Below the pieces are notes generated by a model. That model ran no database searches. It had not been told where the DNA came from and worked only from the letters and a program-made list of their open reading frames with translations. Source: a virus. From it: 64,000 nt of DNA. This document shows positions 1 to 10,051 of the stretch, piece after piece. Position 1 is the first letter of the stretch. Every line of letters starts with the position of its first letter. The stretch spans positions 16,258 through 80,257 of IMG/VR virus record IMGVR_UViG_3300034284_002648, one strand, 5' to 3'. The position numbers were made by a program, and so were the translations under genes.

Positions 1-611
1 CAACAAACACATTTACTCCAACAAACACATCAACACCAACCAACACACCAAGCTTTTCGCCTACCAATACCGTAACACCCAGTAATACTCCTACCAATAC
101 AGTCACTCCAACATATACTGCTACTCCAACACCCAGTCCGAGATATGTGAATGTTCTAAGTGTAGAACAGTCAAATAAATCGGCTATAGTAGGACTATCT
201 GCTACTGGTTCTTGGACACAAACATTTACAAATAATATTTTTGGTAGATTATCTAGAATAGAAACTATGTTTGTTGGATTATATAGTGGTACAGGTACAG
301 TGCAAATTTACAGTGGACAACCAGGTAATAATATGACACTATTACATAGCCAAAGTGTCAATATTCAGGCCAGTAATTCTTATCAATATAATACTTGGGA
401 TATTACTTCTGGAATTAATATCAATTTAATACCAGGATCTACATATACTATTAAATTTATGCCAAATAATGATTTACCAGATCCATACGGTATGGTAATT
501 AGTTTAAATAATCAATATATTGGAGGAGCTTTCTGTGAGGATGATTCGTGTATTAAGAAGGATAGAGATCTGGTGTTTAGGGTTTATGTAGGGGTGTTAG
601 CCACATCCTAG
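1..611 (+). CDS. Tail-fibre-like protein, C-terminal part (5' truncated by window edge)
   Basis: The reading frame starting at base 3 is open from the window edge to the TAG/TAA-type stop at 611, so this is the end of a gene that begins upstream. The first ~45 codons encode a Thr-Pro-Thr/Asn linker like those in the next genes. The last ~155 residues form a separate domain rich in beta-strand-like segments (GSWTQTFTNNIFG, LIPGSTYTIKFMPNN, GGAFCE, ending LVFRVYVGV). It resembles the jelly-roll or carbohydrate-binding-type C-terminal domains of surface and tail proteins, but I cannot name a family. A GTG at 147 would leave out the linker and is not the likely start. The next gene begins 11 bases downstream. 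Confidence 0.75.
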   Translation, partial: TNTFTPTNTSTPTNTPSFSPTNTVTPSNTPTNTVTPTYTATPTPSPRYVNVLSVEQSNKSAIVGLSATGSWTQTFTNNIFGRLSRIETMFVGLYSGTGTVQIYSGQPGNNMTLLHSQSVNIQASNSYQYNTWDITSGININLIPGSTYTIKFMPNNDLPDPYGMVISLNNQYIGGAFCEDDSCIKKDRDLVFRVYVGVLATS

Positions 612-622
612 GAGAAAAATAG

Positions 623-3600
623 ATGATCGAATTTGTACAAATTATAAATGGATCAATTAATCGTGGTGTATTACCATCCCTTAATGGAGCAGTATTAACA
701 TCTTATAATCCTCACGGATGTAATGCTGCGGTATTTGATTATTTTTTGGTAATAACTGGTCAAGACGGAGTATCAAATCGCAGAGAGATATTCCTATTTA
801 CAATCAACCACAATACATTTGGTGCTGTTAATATTGGTGGAAAAATCTATGCCCCATACGGAGGAAATACTCCCGCTAAAGAGACATTTGTTGGACTACC
901 TATTCCACTAAGCGGTGAAAGATATTTCATAGATGTTAGACCAAATAGACTAACACCAAATCCACACTGGGCTATGAATCTATGTATATCTGGAAATGGT
1001 TTGGCGTTTACCAAAGATGGTGTTACCGCTGGTTTATGTGCAGCTCCACTAGGAACTATTACACAACCATTACCAACCCCACCTCCAACATCTACTCCTA
1101 CTCCTACTCCTACAACAATCATATCTCAATGTAAATATAATTTAACTATCAACCCAAAAACCCATGGACCAAATACTCCATTAGATACTGGCGTTGATAT
1201 AGATATAACAAATGGTAGAAATATCCGACTAGTAATAGGTACTATTGGAACGATAGATTCTAGTTTTGGTACTCCAAGCGGACCCAATGGACTTCCAAAC
1301 ACCGTTGGACCTAATTATATATTTGAAAGACAGTCGTTGTTGGGTAAAATAGGAATGAATGGAACCCCATTCAAGGTAGGAACATCATATAATAATATAC
1401 CAACAACAAGCGGTAGACTCTACTTGTTTGTAGATTTATCTTCTCCGAGTTTTGCTACAGGCAGTTTTTTATCGTCCATCAGTTACGGCTTTACACCCTG
1501 CATAAGTCAAACACCAACATCTACAGCAACTCCAACAACCACCCCTCCATCTACACCATGTATATTTAATAATAGTATACTTAGTAATAGTAGTTTTGAG
1601 AATGGGGTTACAGATTGGGATAAATATGCTGTTAATTTAGCTCCAAATAAAGGTAAAATAGCTTTATCTTTACCTATGAATGGAACTAATGGTTCACAAA
1701 ATTTCTTAGATACTAGCCCAGAGGGAAAAACGGTAAAAGTATACGAAGACGCGACAATCAGTACTCTTAACTATAGAGTTGGAGGATCCAGCGCCTATTT
1801 CAACCAATCTGCTATAATTAAAGATTCAATAGTATGCAATAATTTTTATTTAGAGGCCAACAAATCTGGATTTTTTAATACAGGTGTTTATTTTAATACA
1901 GGAGAAAATATTTTTATCTCCAGTGAAGGCTGTGCTACATTTAATGGAACGAATCCTTTTTCAGGAGGATATATTAATGGTGTTATAGTTGATTCTGCTA
2001 ATCCAACACTGGGTTCAGTATCAAACAATAATAATGTTATATCTTTTGGAAAGACATATTCTGGTAAAGCTCTATCATCTGGCTACCTATTTTTAGGAAT
2101 AAATGATTCGTTCTATGGAGATAATACTGGAGGATATTGTGTATGTGTGAAAAAAGATATCCTGGACCCAGACTGTAACAGCATAACTAATAGTCCTAAT
2201 AAATTTATAGATCAAACAAAATGTAAACAAAATATTCAGAATTGGATTTATCTAGATGATAGTCAAGATTGGGATTTTATTTGTAGCGGAGATTTTACGC
2301 TTGAGATGTGGATCAATTTTGATGATGTGTCAAAAGTTATAGGTATCTGTGGACAATCAGACGGACCATTATTAAATAATAAATGGGGACTATATTATAA
2401 TGGAACATCCACAACAAATGTTGTTAACGTTGGACATATAGGTATATTAATTGGAGATAAAACATTCTCTTCATCTATTAGCGTACCATGGAAACCTATT
2501 ACTGGAAGATGGTATAATTTAGCAATTACTAGAGAAGATAATAATTGGAAATTCTTTATAGATGGACTACAAATAGGTTCAACAGTTATCTCATCTCTTA
2601 GACCGGGAAGATCATTAGGACAACTAAGAATAGGCGCAGACGGCGAAAATTTTGCCAGATTTAGTGGATTCATGAATAGTTTTAGGATAGTCAAAGGGTA
2701 TGTTGCTTATAAGAATAATTTCATTCCGTCTACTACCCCACTTACAAATAATCTTCCTATCACTGTCAGCAATGCTGATGTTGATTCTGTTGTAGATGGA
2801 AACGAATGCTTGTTACTAAATGCCGATGGATGGGTGTCCCAATCTTTCTTAGCTAGTCCTGGCCAAAGATATATTTTAAGATTTAAATATAGCTCAGATA
2901 TAGCTAATAAAAATATTCTTTTGCCTACACCTACCGTTACTCCAAGTATAACTCCATCTAGAAGAAACTTTACCCCATCAAATTTATTAGATCAACAAAT
3001 TACTGTTGGTAGTGGTCCAGTCGATTTAGTTTCTGATCCAATAAACCGTAAATTATATGTTGCTAATTCTCTAAGTAATAATATTAGTGTAATAGATCCA
3101 TATTCATATAAAACATTGAATACATTCGACACAGGAGCTGGACAGTGGACATCGGTAGTATCTGGTGGCGTGGTGAATACTGCTCCCGGAAAATTTGCCA
3201 AAACATCCGGCAGTAATAACTGGAATGCTCAGGTATACTCCAATGAAGGGTTCGTAAGAAGCGCATACTGCTCCGCTCGTGCATCACAAACCAATGCCGG
3301 TATAATGTTTGGTCTAACCTCTGACCCAAAAGCAGATGCTGATTTTACTGATATAAATTATTGTTGGTATTTTAATTCTAATGGAATTTTAGAAATTTAT
3401 GAAAATAATGTCAGTAGAGGAGGTTTCGGAACATATACAACTTCTACTGTTGTATCCATTACATATGACGGAAATAATATTATATATGCAAAAGACGGAG
3501 CAGTACAGAGAACCGTCAGTCGTCCAATAGGCAGCGCATTATTTTTAGATAGCAGTTTCTTCAACGTTTCATCCGAATTAAATGCTGTTACATTCGCCCC

Positions 3601-6600
3601 ATCCGTTACAGGACAAGGTGGACCAGTAGCACTAGGAATTAATAAGAAAACTAACAAGCTGTATATAGCCAATAATACTAGTAATATGGTTACTATTATA
3701 GATACTAATACAGATGCTTTTATTGGTAGTATAAATATAAATGATGGGCCAAAAAATATAACAGTAGATGATATATTAAATAAGGTTTATGTATCTACAG
3801 ATACATCTGTTGTTGTGTTAGACGGATATAATGATAAAGTTTTATATATTATTAATTGCAGACAATATAATGCTAAACCAGGTAAAGTTGTTTTAGATAC
3901 ATCCTTAAATAGGGTTTTTGTTCTATTAGATCAACCATCATATAGTAACAGCACACCCTCCCTCCTATATTTTGATGGTAATAGTAATGTTACACCCACC
4001 ATTAATACTATCATATCCGAACCATTAAAAGACTTCTATATAGACTCTACATCAAATACCCTACACGCAACATTTAAGTTTACAGGATATGGAAAAGATA
4101 ATCAACTATTTAAATTGAATACTCTGAGTACGAATAAGTCCTTGTCTGCTGAATGTTTCTTGTCAGGAACAACCAAGCTTATGGTTTCTGGCTTAGACCT
4201 AATATATGATCAGGCTACTGGTAGAACTTATCTATATGACAGATCAACAAATACACTATACTTAACATATTCATCTAACATAACTTCTTCGACCAAGAAA
4301 GTATTTGTTACTTCAGGTATAGTTTATGCTGGCTCTTTTATTAAGATTAACGAGGTTTACGACGATCCTAGATTAATTTTTATTAATAGCAGTAATTCTA
4401 GAATATTCTTTGTTAATGTGCCTAATCAGTTACCACTATCGGTTTCTTTAGACACTGTTTCCACAGGAAATAGACCAATTGATGGAGATATCAATCCTTT
4501 AACACTGAAGGCATATATAACTAATTTTAATAGCGAAGATATAACAATAGTAACAGGATTAACTAATAATCCGATTACTTCTGTCTCTAGACAATCTGTT
4601 AATGTTGGTAAAAATCCAAGAGCATCAGCTATCAATAAAAACACCAATAAGATCTATGTATCCCTGATTACCACAAGTCAAATAGCAGTAATAAATGGAT
4701 CCACAGATACAGTTGAACAATATATTAGCGTTAATAAATTTCCCAAATATATAACAGTCGATCACGCCCTAAATCGCATATATGTTTCCACCGCCTCAAC
4801 AATAGATATTATAGATTGTACAACCAACACAATAATAGCATCTATTCCCCATAATTTATCTGCTGGACAATTAGGCAAAGCCATAATTGATTCAAATGCC
4901 AGAAGAGTCTTTTTCATGGTGGATTACACATCATTACTTAATCCTGCTAATGGTAGCTACTCTGTAGTCGCAGACCCCAACGACCCATCATTGCTCTATT
5001 TTGATACTAATTTTACATCTGTTCCAAATTTAGCAAGTATTAATTATGGTCCAATAAGTGATTTCTTTATTGATGAATTTTTTAATAATTTATACGCTAT
5101 TCCTTTCAATGATACAACAACATCTTTCTTAAGAATCAACACTGTTACCTTAGCCAATAGTACCTCTCCAAATATTCTCGATCCAAATAATAAACCAATT
5201 CAAATTGGGAATTCATTGTTATATTACAATACCGTTTCCAGCAGAGTTATACTACACGATCCCGATGCTCAAATTATTTATACATTCTATTCTTTAGCTC
5301 TTAGTGGAACAACAGATATTAAGACGAATGTATACTTAAATAATGTTATAAATATTAGATCTCTATTTATTAATACTGCATATGATGATAATAAAGTATA
5401 TCTATTAAATAGTGACTATGATAGAATTAATATCGCTGATCCATCAACCGTATTGAATGTCACATTTACTCCAACTCCGACTAGGGCAACGGCCACACCA
5501 ACGCCAACGCCTACAATTACACCCCCAAACAATGCTAAAAATCTTATAGTTGCTATAGGTTCGGATAGTGGTTCTACATTATGGAAAAATCCAACATCAG
5601 AATTTGATCCGGTAGTAGGCTTGACACAGACCGTATTTAGCTATAACCCAGATATTTATCCAAACCATTCATTAAATAATGTTGTTTGGACTGAAGGCGT
5701 TGTATTATACACACCAGCAACCCCATCTAATAGAATAGTATTCAAGACAACTTCAGGTAACATTTTACTGGATTCTATCAATATTTGTGGACAACTAAAT
5801 ATTACCAAAACACCAACACCAACCAATACGATAACACCAAGCATCACACCCACCAAAACACCAACAAGTAGCGTTACACCTAGCGTTACTCCAACCATAT
5901 ATACCGACCCATCGTTAAATATTAAACACTATCTTGGTGTTAGTAGAAAAAAGCGCCTATATAGCTGGGGATTGAATAGTAATGGAGAATTAGGTCAAGG
6001 AGACACTATTTCTCGTATCACCCCAACCCTATTTAGGGTCCCAGGATGGAAAAGAGTCATAAGCAACCCATACTTCTTAACTGCATCACCATCCAAGGAT
6101 ATCGGCAATTTATGGTACGGCATCAAAAATAATTATACTTTATGGGAATGGAGAGAAAAATCACCTTCTACCCTTGATGGTGAATTGCTGTTCGTTACTC
6201 CTAATGTCTATAGTTTTGTTTATAAGAATGCAAGTTCTATATACTATATTCATAGCGATTCTCGTAAGCTATATAGTTATGACTTAATACAGTATCAAAG
6301 AAGCTATCAGCCAATTATAGATGAAAAAGTTTATGATGTAGTAAGCATAGCTCCAAATTTCTTTGCTGTTTTATATGATGGCGAAACAGATTTATTAATC
6401 CGCATCAATGGTGAAGATAGCTTTTTGAAATTCAACAAAGATGAATACCTACAATTATCAGCAAATAGTAATGGCACCCTCTTTGCTATAAAAAATGATA
6501 ACAAGCTCTATGCATTAGGCAATAATACTAATGGTCAAATAGGTAATAATAGTAAACAATATATACAATTTTTAACTAAAATTGGTAATATGTCATGGAA

Positions 6601-7735
6601 ATTTATAAGTAGTGGACAAAAACACACCCTTGCTATTAATACAGATGGTAATCTATATGGCTGGGGAGATAATTTCTATGGTCAACTTGGAGACGGAACT
6701 GCAAGAGAAAGACTTGTTCCAACAGCGTCGGTGAATACATCTACGGATTGGACAGAAGTTTTTGCAGGCACGACCTATTCTCTTGGTAAACAATCTAGTA
6801 ATGTTTTATATGGCTGGGGTCAAAATAATGAATATATGTTAGGCCTCTTCCCTCCAACAACAAGCAACATATCTGCACCAACAGCACTATTAGGTTATTG
6901 GACGGACATTACATTATCTAGCAATAGTGTTTTTGCTCTTGGAGAACCACCACCAACACCCACACCATCAGTTACAACTACAGTAACTCCATCTATTACT
7001 CCAACAAAAACACCAACACAAACACCAACAACCAGCAATACTCCTACTAAGACACCAACATGTACAGGTACTTCGACCCCGACAAATACTGCTACTCCTA
7101 CTAATACTGTAACAAATAGTGCAACACCCACTAATACTCCTACTCCCACATTAACCGGTACTGTAACTGTAACACCAACCGTATCTAATACGCCAACAAA
7201 TACAGCTACTCCAACTAATACTGCAACTCCTACAGTAACAAGAACTCCAACAAATACGCCAACTAACACAATCACTCCAAGTAGTACTAGTACGCAAACT
7301 CCTACAAATACTCTAACAAATACTCCAACAAATAGTGTCACTCCTAGTATTACTCCAACCATGACTCCCACTCAGACTATGACAAACACTCTGACAAATT
7401 CACCAACACCAACTATCACTCCATCAACAAGTCCATTGCTTACTGTATTTTTCTATTATATTTCTGAAAGCCAATCTGATATTTGTAATAATAAAGAGGC
7501 CAATACAGTTAGAGTTATTAGTGTATACGATAGAGATAATAGTTTACAGTCTGGATCTTTTATATACAAAGATAAATATGCAAATACAAAATGGGTATTT
7601 AATGATTTAGAAACTATACTAAATACCAGCGCCCCTGTAATATATATGTTAGAGCTAAGTTCTAATAAATTATCTACACTTATTGCAGATAATAATGGAT
7701 ATGCTATAATAGATGAACAAGACATTAGTTGCTAA
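623..7735 (+). CDS. Giant multidomain virion protein with LamG, YVTN-propeller and RCC1 domains (2370 aa)
   Basis: Probably a tail fibre or other virion surface protein for host binding. Domains in order, approximate residues: 1-146 N-terminal domain; Thr-Pro linker; 167-293 globular; linker; 540-705 LamG/concanavalin-like ([31 protein letters not shown]); 788-1610 YVTN-type beta-propeller repeats ([36 protein letters not shown]) interrupted at ~835-993 by an inserted domain; 1637-1726 small domain; linker; 1762-2108 RCC1 propeller ([32 protein letters not shown]); 2110-2272 long Thr-Pro linker; 2273-2370 a module that recurs in the next gene. The start has a good ribosome site (AGGAG, 8 bases before ATG). 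LamG, YVTN and RCC1 folds are known adhesion or protein-binding domains; the virion role is inferred from context. Confidence 0.85.
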   Translation: MIEFVQIINGSINRGVLPSLNGAVLTSYNPHGCNAAVFDYFLVITGQDGVSNRREIFLFTINHNTFGAVNIGGKIYAPYGGNTPAKETFVGLPIPLSGERYFIDVRPNRLTPNPHWAMNLCISGNGLAFTKDGVTAGLCAAPLGTITQPLPTPPPTSTPTPTPTTIISQCKYNLTINPKTHGPNTPLDTGVDIDITNGRNIRLVIGTIGTIDSSFGTPSGPNGLPNTVGPNYIFERQSLLGKIGMNGTPFKVGTSYNNIPTTSGRLYLFVDLSSPSFATGSFLSSISYGFTPCISQTPTSTATPTTTPPSTPCIFNNSILSNSSFENGVTDWDKYAVNLAPNKGKIALSLPMNGTNGSQNFLDTSPEGKTVKVYEDATISTLNYRVGGSSAYFNQSAIIKDSIVCNNFYLEANKSGFFNTGVYFNTGENIFISSEGCATFNGTNPFSGGYINGVIVDSANPTLGSVSNNNNVISFGKTYSGKALSSGYLFLGINDSFYGDNTGGYCVCVKKDILDPDCNSITNSPNKFIDQTKCKQNIQNWIYLDDSQDWDFICSGDFTLEMWINFDDVSKVIGICGQSDGPLLNNKWGLYYNGTSTTNVVNVGHIGILIGDKTFSSSISVPWKPITGRWYNLAITREDNNWKFFIDGLQIGSTVISSLRPGRSLGQLRIGADGENFARFSGFMNSFRIVKGYVAYKNNFIPSTTPLTNNLPITVSNADVDSVVDGNECLLLNADGWVSQSFLASPGQRYILRFKYSSDIANKNILLPTPTVTPSITPSRRNFTPSNLLDQQITVGSGPVDLVSDPINRKLYVANSLSNNISVIDPYSYKTLNTFDTGAGQWTSVVSGGVVNTAPGKFAKTSGSNNWNAQVYSNEGFVRSAYCSARASQTNAGIMFGLTSDPKADADFTDINYCWYFNSNGILEIYENNVSRGGFGTYTTSTVVSITYDGNNIIYAKDGAVQRTVSRPIGSALFLDSSFFNVSSELNAVTFAPSVTGQGGPVALGINKKTNKLYIANNTSNMVTIIDTNTDAFIGSININDGPKNITVDDILNKVYVSTDTSVVVLDGYNDKVLYIINCRQYNAKPGKVVLDTSLNRVFVLLDQPSYSNSTPSLLYFDGNSNVTPTINTIISEPLKDFYIDSTSNTLHATFKFTGYGKDNQLFKLNTLSTNKSLSAECFLSGTTKLMVSGLDLIYDQATGRTYLYDRSTNTLYLTYSSNITSSTKKVFVTSGIVYAGSFIKINEVYDDPRLIFINSSNSRIFFVNVPNQLPLSVSLDTVSTGNRPIDGDINPLTLKAYITNFNSEDITIVTGLTNNPITSVSRQSVNVGKNPRASAINKNTNKIYVSLITTSQIAVINGSTDTVEQYISVNKFPKYITVDHALNRIYVSTASTIDIIDCTTNTIIASIPHNLSAGQLGKAIIDSNARRVFFMVDYTSLLNPANGSYSVVADPNDPSLLYFDTNFTSVPNLASINYGPISDFFIDEFFNNLYAIPFNDTTTSFLRINTVTLANSTSPNILDPNNKPIQIGNSLLYYNTVSSRVILHDPDAQIIYTFYSLALSGTTDIKTNVYLNNVINIRSLFINTAYDDNKVYLLNSDYDRINIADPSTVLNVTFTPTPTRATATPTPTPTITPPNNAKNLIVAIGSDSGSTLWKNPTSEFDPVVGLTQTVFSYNPDIYPNHSLNNVVWTEGVVLYTPATPSNRIVFKTTSGNILLDSINICGQLNITKTPTPTNTITPSITPTKTPTSSVTPSVTPTIYTDPSLNIKHYLGVSRKKRLYSWGLNSNGELGQGDTISRITPTLFRVPGWKRVISNPYFLTASPSKDIGNLWYGIKNNYTLWEWREKSPSTLDGELLFVTPNVYSFVYKNASSIYYIHSDSRKLYSYDLIQYQRSYQPIIDEKVYDVVSIAPNFFAVLYDGETDLLIRINGEDSFLKFNKDEYLQLSANSNGTLFAIKNDNKLYALGNNTNGQIGNNSKQYIQFLTKIGNMSWKFISSGQKHTLAINTDGNLYGWGDNFYGQLGDGTARERLVPTASVNTSTDWTEVFAGTTYSLGKQSSNVLYGWGQNNEYMLGLFPPTTSNISAPTALLGYWTDITLSSNSVFALGEPPPTPTPSVTTTVTPSITPTKTPTQTPTTSNTPTKTPTCTGTSTPTNTATPTNTVTNSATPTNTPTPTLTGTVTVTPTVSNTPTNTATPTNTATPTVTRTPTNTPTNTITPSSTSTQTPTNTLTNTPTNSVTPSITPTMTPTQTMTNTLTNSPTPTITPSTSPLLTVFFYYISESQSDICNNKEANTVRVISVYDRDNSLQSGSFIYKDKYANTKWVFNDLETILNTSAPVIYMLELSSNKLSTLIADNNGYAIIDEQDISC
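6946..7440 (+). repeat. Thr-Pro-rich linker tract in the 2370-aa protein
   Basis: About 163 codons of T-P-T/T-N-T/P-S-type sequence. Codons for Thr and Pro are mixed (ACA, ACT, ACC, ACG; CCA, CCT, CCC, CCG), so the repetition is at the protein level and not exact in DNA. Confidence 0.85.
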
Positions 7736-7753
7736 TAGAATTGATTATAATAT

Positions 7754-9814
7754 ATGCTATACAATATAAATTTATCACAATATAATTTATGTCATACATT
7801 AACCACCACTACAGTAGATATAGATACTACTGATATAAGTGTTGGTAACTATCTATATAAAACAAATAATATTCCTTTTTTATGGACAGAATTAAGAGCT
7901 ATAAGCTCATTATTTGCCACATCTAGAAGTTTCTATCTCAATAGAACCAATGATACGACCACCATACAAGTAAAAGAAGACTTGACAAATGGCTATGCAT
8001 TAATTGTGGAAGTCAACGCAACATGTCCTACTCAAACTCCTACTCCGTCCATTACAGCATCCAATACTCCCACACCAACTAATACGCCAACACCCACTAA
8101 TACTAGAACGCCCACAAGAACCCCAACTGTTACACCTAGTCCTCCTTTAAATAGATATTTATATTATGTCTCATCTAATTTAGAAGATGTTTGCTATAAT
8201 AGATCTTCTACAGTAGTTAATCCTATCAGTCTGTTCGATATTAATTCAACCCTAGAAATAGGGTCTTTCATATATAAAAACTCATCAGCTACTAGCAGAT
8301 GGTTATTTAGTGAACTCACCACAAGATTAGGTGTTGTGGTATCTAAACTATATTTAATTCAGAGTAGTACAGGTTTGGTGGCCAGTATAATTTCTGGAAC
8401 GGGTGGCTTTGCCGTCGTCGATGCAGACAACATACAATGTCCTGCTATGCAAATGTCAGATGAAACATATTTATTATGTCATACAAATTCATATGTTAAT
8501 GTACAAATCAGCACAAAAAGTTTAGCAATCAGCAATTATATTTATAAGAATAATGGTATAGATAATTGGACTTGGACAGAGTTAGTGGCATTGGATCCAT
8601 CTTTTTCTGGTGCTGTAAAATTATTCTTAAAAAGGAATAACTATATTATACGTATAGAGCAAGACATAGCAACAGACTATGCTGTTATTACAGATACAAC
8701 CACCATATGTCCAACACAAACACCTACTCCAACCAGAACATCTACACCAACTATAAGTGTAAGTCCGACAGTATCAGTCACACCATCTAATAGCAACACT
8801 CCTACTCCGAGCATTACTCTAAGTCGCACACCAACAAACACCCCTACTCCATCATATTCTCCTACTCCAACACCTACAGCAACAGACCCATTGAATGGAG
8901 TATACTATTATCTTTCTAATGATTCTTATGCTTTATGTCATAATAATCCTGGTAAAATAATTTTAGTTTATGATAATAACGGTATACTAAATATTGGAGA
9001 AATATTATATCAAACATCAAATGCTTTAGATATTTGGATGTATAGTGAGCTATTAACACTATTAGGTTTACTATCATCTGATGAACTATATATTAGAAGA
9101 CAAATAGGTGCTTCAACAACAACCTACAAGATAATATCTAATCAGAATGGGGAATCAGAAGTTGCAGATATTCAAGTTTGTGTTACACAAACGCCAACAC
9201 CAACTCCAACGAACACTCAAACACCCACTAATACTCAAACACCAACACAAACACTTACTAGTACTCCTACAAATACAAATACTCCTACTACTAGTGAGAC
9301 CCCAACAAACACACCTACCAATACAAATACTCCTACAATGACGGAGACACCAACCAACACACCTACACCAACTAATACGGCCACACCAACTATAACAACT
9401 ACTCAAACACCAACTAATACTAGTACCCCAAGCGAAACACCAACTAATACCCCAACACCAACCAACACATCAACAGTAACTCCTACTGCCACAACAACTA
9501 GTACCACTACAGTTACTCCTTCTCCAACAGCTATTTATATTTATAAAGCGATAAATATGAAAATTAATAGAGTAATTATTGGACATAATTATAAAGTAGA
9601 ATTGTCTACAGACGATATTGGATTGGCCAAGGTTGAACCATCCATAATAACATTTACAGGAACTTATGATCCTCAAAATATAGCATTTAAAATAGGGTTC
9701 TCTGCTGCTTTAGCTACCATTATATTAAATGCCAAAGTAACAGATTTAGATACAAATATGATAGAATATAATACTGTATTTATTAAATGTAATGAAATAC
9801 AAGATTGTTATTAA
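7754..9814 (+). CDS. Virion protein with four ~95-aa repeat modules and Thr-Pro linkers (686 aa)
   Basis: Four divergent copies of one module lie at about residues 1-92, 131-232, 233-320 and 381-478. A fifth copy ends the preceding protein. Shared features are a leading LCH/VCYN/ICNN, a central G-(N/S/E)-(Y/F/I)-(L/I)-Y-(K/Q), a Trp followed by (T/S/N)(E/D)L about ten residues later, and a closing Cys directly before TQTPTP-type linker. Linkers separate the modules and a long one covers ~479-592. A distinct C-terminal domain (593-686) starts IYIYKAINMKINR. I do not recognise the module. It may be a small beta-rich receptor-binding or trimerisation unit, which is inference. No clear Shine-Dalgarno precedes the ATG, so coupling to the upstream gene 18 bases away is likely. 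Confidence 0.8.
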   Translation: MLYNINLSQYNLCHTLTTTTVDIDTTDISVGNYLYKTNNIPFLWTELRAISSLFATSRSFYLNRTNDTTTIQVKEDLTNGYALIVEVNATCPTQTPTPSITASNTPTPTNTPTPTNTRTPTRTPTVTPSPPLNRYLYYVSSNLEDVCYNRSSTVVNPISLFDINSTLEIGSFIYKNSSATSRWLFSELTTRLGVVVSKLYLIQSSTGLVASIISGTGGFAVVDADNIQCPAMQMSDETYLLCHTNSYVNVQISTKSLAISNYIYKNNGIDNWTWTELVALDPSFSGAVKLFLKRNNYIIRIEQDIATDYAVITDTTTICPTQTPTPTRTSTPTISVSPTVSVTPSNSNTPTPSITLSRTPTNTPTPSYSPTPTPTATDPLNGVYYYLSNDSYALCHNNPGKIILVYDNNGILNIGEILYQTSNALDIWMYSELLTLLGLLSSDELYIRRQIGASTTTYKIISNQNGESEVADIQVCVTQTPTPTPTNTQTPTNTQTPTQTLTSTPTNTNTPTTSETPTNTPTNTNTPTMTETPTNTPTPTNTATPTITTTQTPTNTSTPSETPTNTPTPTNTSTVTPTATTTSTTTVTPSPTAIYIYKAINMKINRVIIGHNYKVELSTDDIGLAKVEPSIITFTGTYDPQNIAFKIGFSAALATIILNAKVTDLDTNMIEYNTVFIKCNEIQDCY
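9184..9534 (+). repeat. Thr-Pro-rich linker tract in the 686-aa protein
   Basis: About 115 codons of Thr-Pro-Thr-Asn type, between the fourth repeat module and the C-terminal domain. Confidence 0.85.
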
Positions 9815-9825
9815 AAGGACATTTT

Positions 9826-10050
9826 ATGGCTATTAAAAATATATCATTGTCTGATGTTGCAGATAAACTAGTTGTCAGTAGTATGAACATTAACGATAGT
9901 TCATTGACGGAAAGAAAAAACAACATCTTTTCAACAGCATCATACTATTTATTCTCAATTAATAAACCAGCTTTTGCTATAGAACTAGCAGAGAACATCA
10001 ATCCTGTAACTTTCAGTCCGTCTAGAGACTCTCCACCTTTGTCTACATAA
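9826..10050 (+). CDS. Small hypothetical protein in tail block (74 aa)
   Basis: The start is chosen at ATG 9826, giving MAIKNISLSDVADK, because AAAAGGA lies about 7 bases upstream. A TTG 21 bases earlier has no such site and would extend into the end of the preceding gene. I recognise no family. There is no signal peptide or membrane segment, and it lacks the Thr-Pro linkers of its neighbours. It sits between two fibre-like genes with essentially no spacing, so it may be a small structural or chaperone-like partner; that is a guess from position only. Confidence 0.65.
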   Translation: MAIKNISLSDVADKLVVSSMNINDSSLTERKNNIFSTASYYLFSINKPAFAIELAENINPVTFSPSRDSPPLST

Positions 10051-10051
10051 T

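Noticed and set aside
6895-7371. Val/Gly-rich reading frame on the - strand, and similar ones at 33476-33781, 33788-34045 and 9155-9406
   Set aside because: These are antisense images of Thr-Pro linkers. Thr and Pro codons read backward give Gly, Val and Ser. They have no ribosome site and lie inside clear genes.
9805-9826. TTG at 9805 as the start of the 74-aa protein
   Set aside because: It lies inside the preceding gene with no ribosome site. ATG at 9826 has one.
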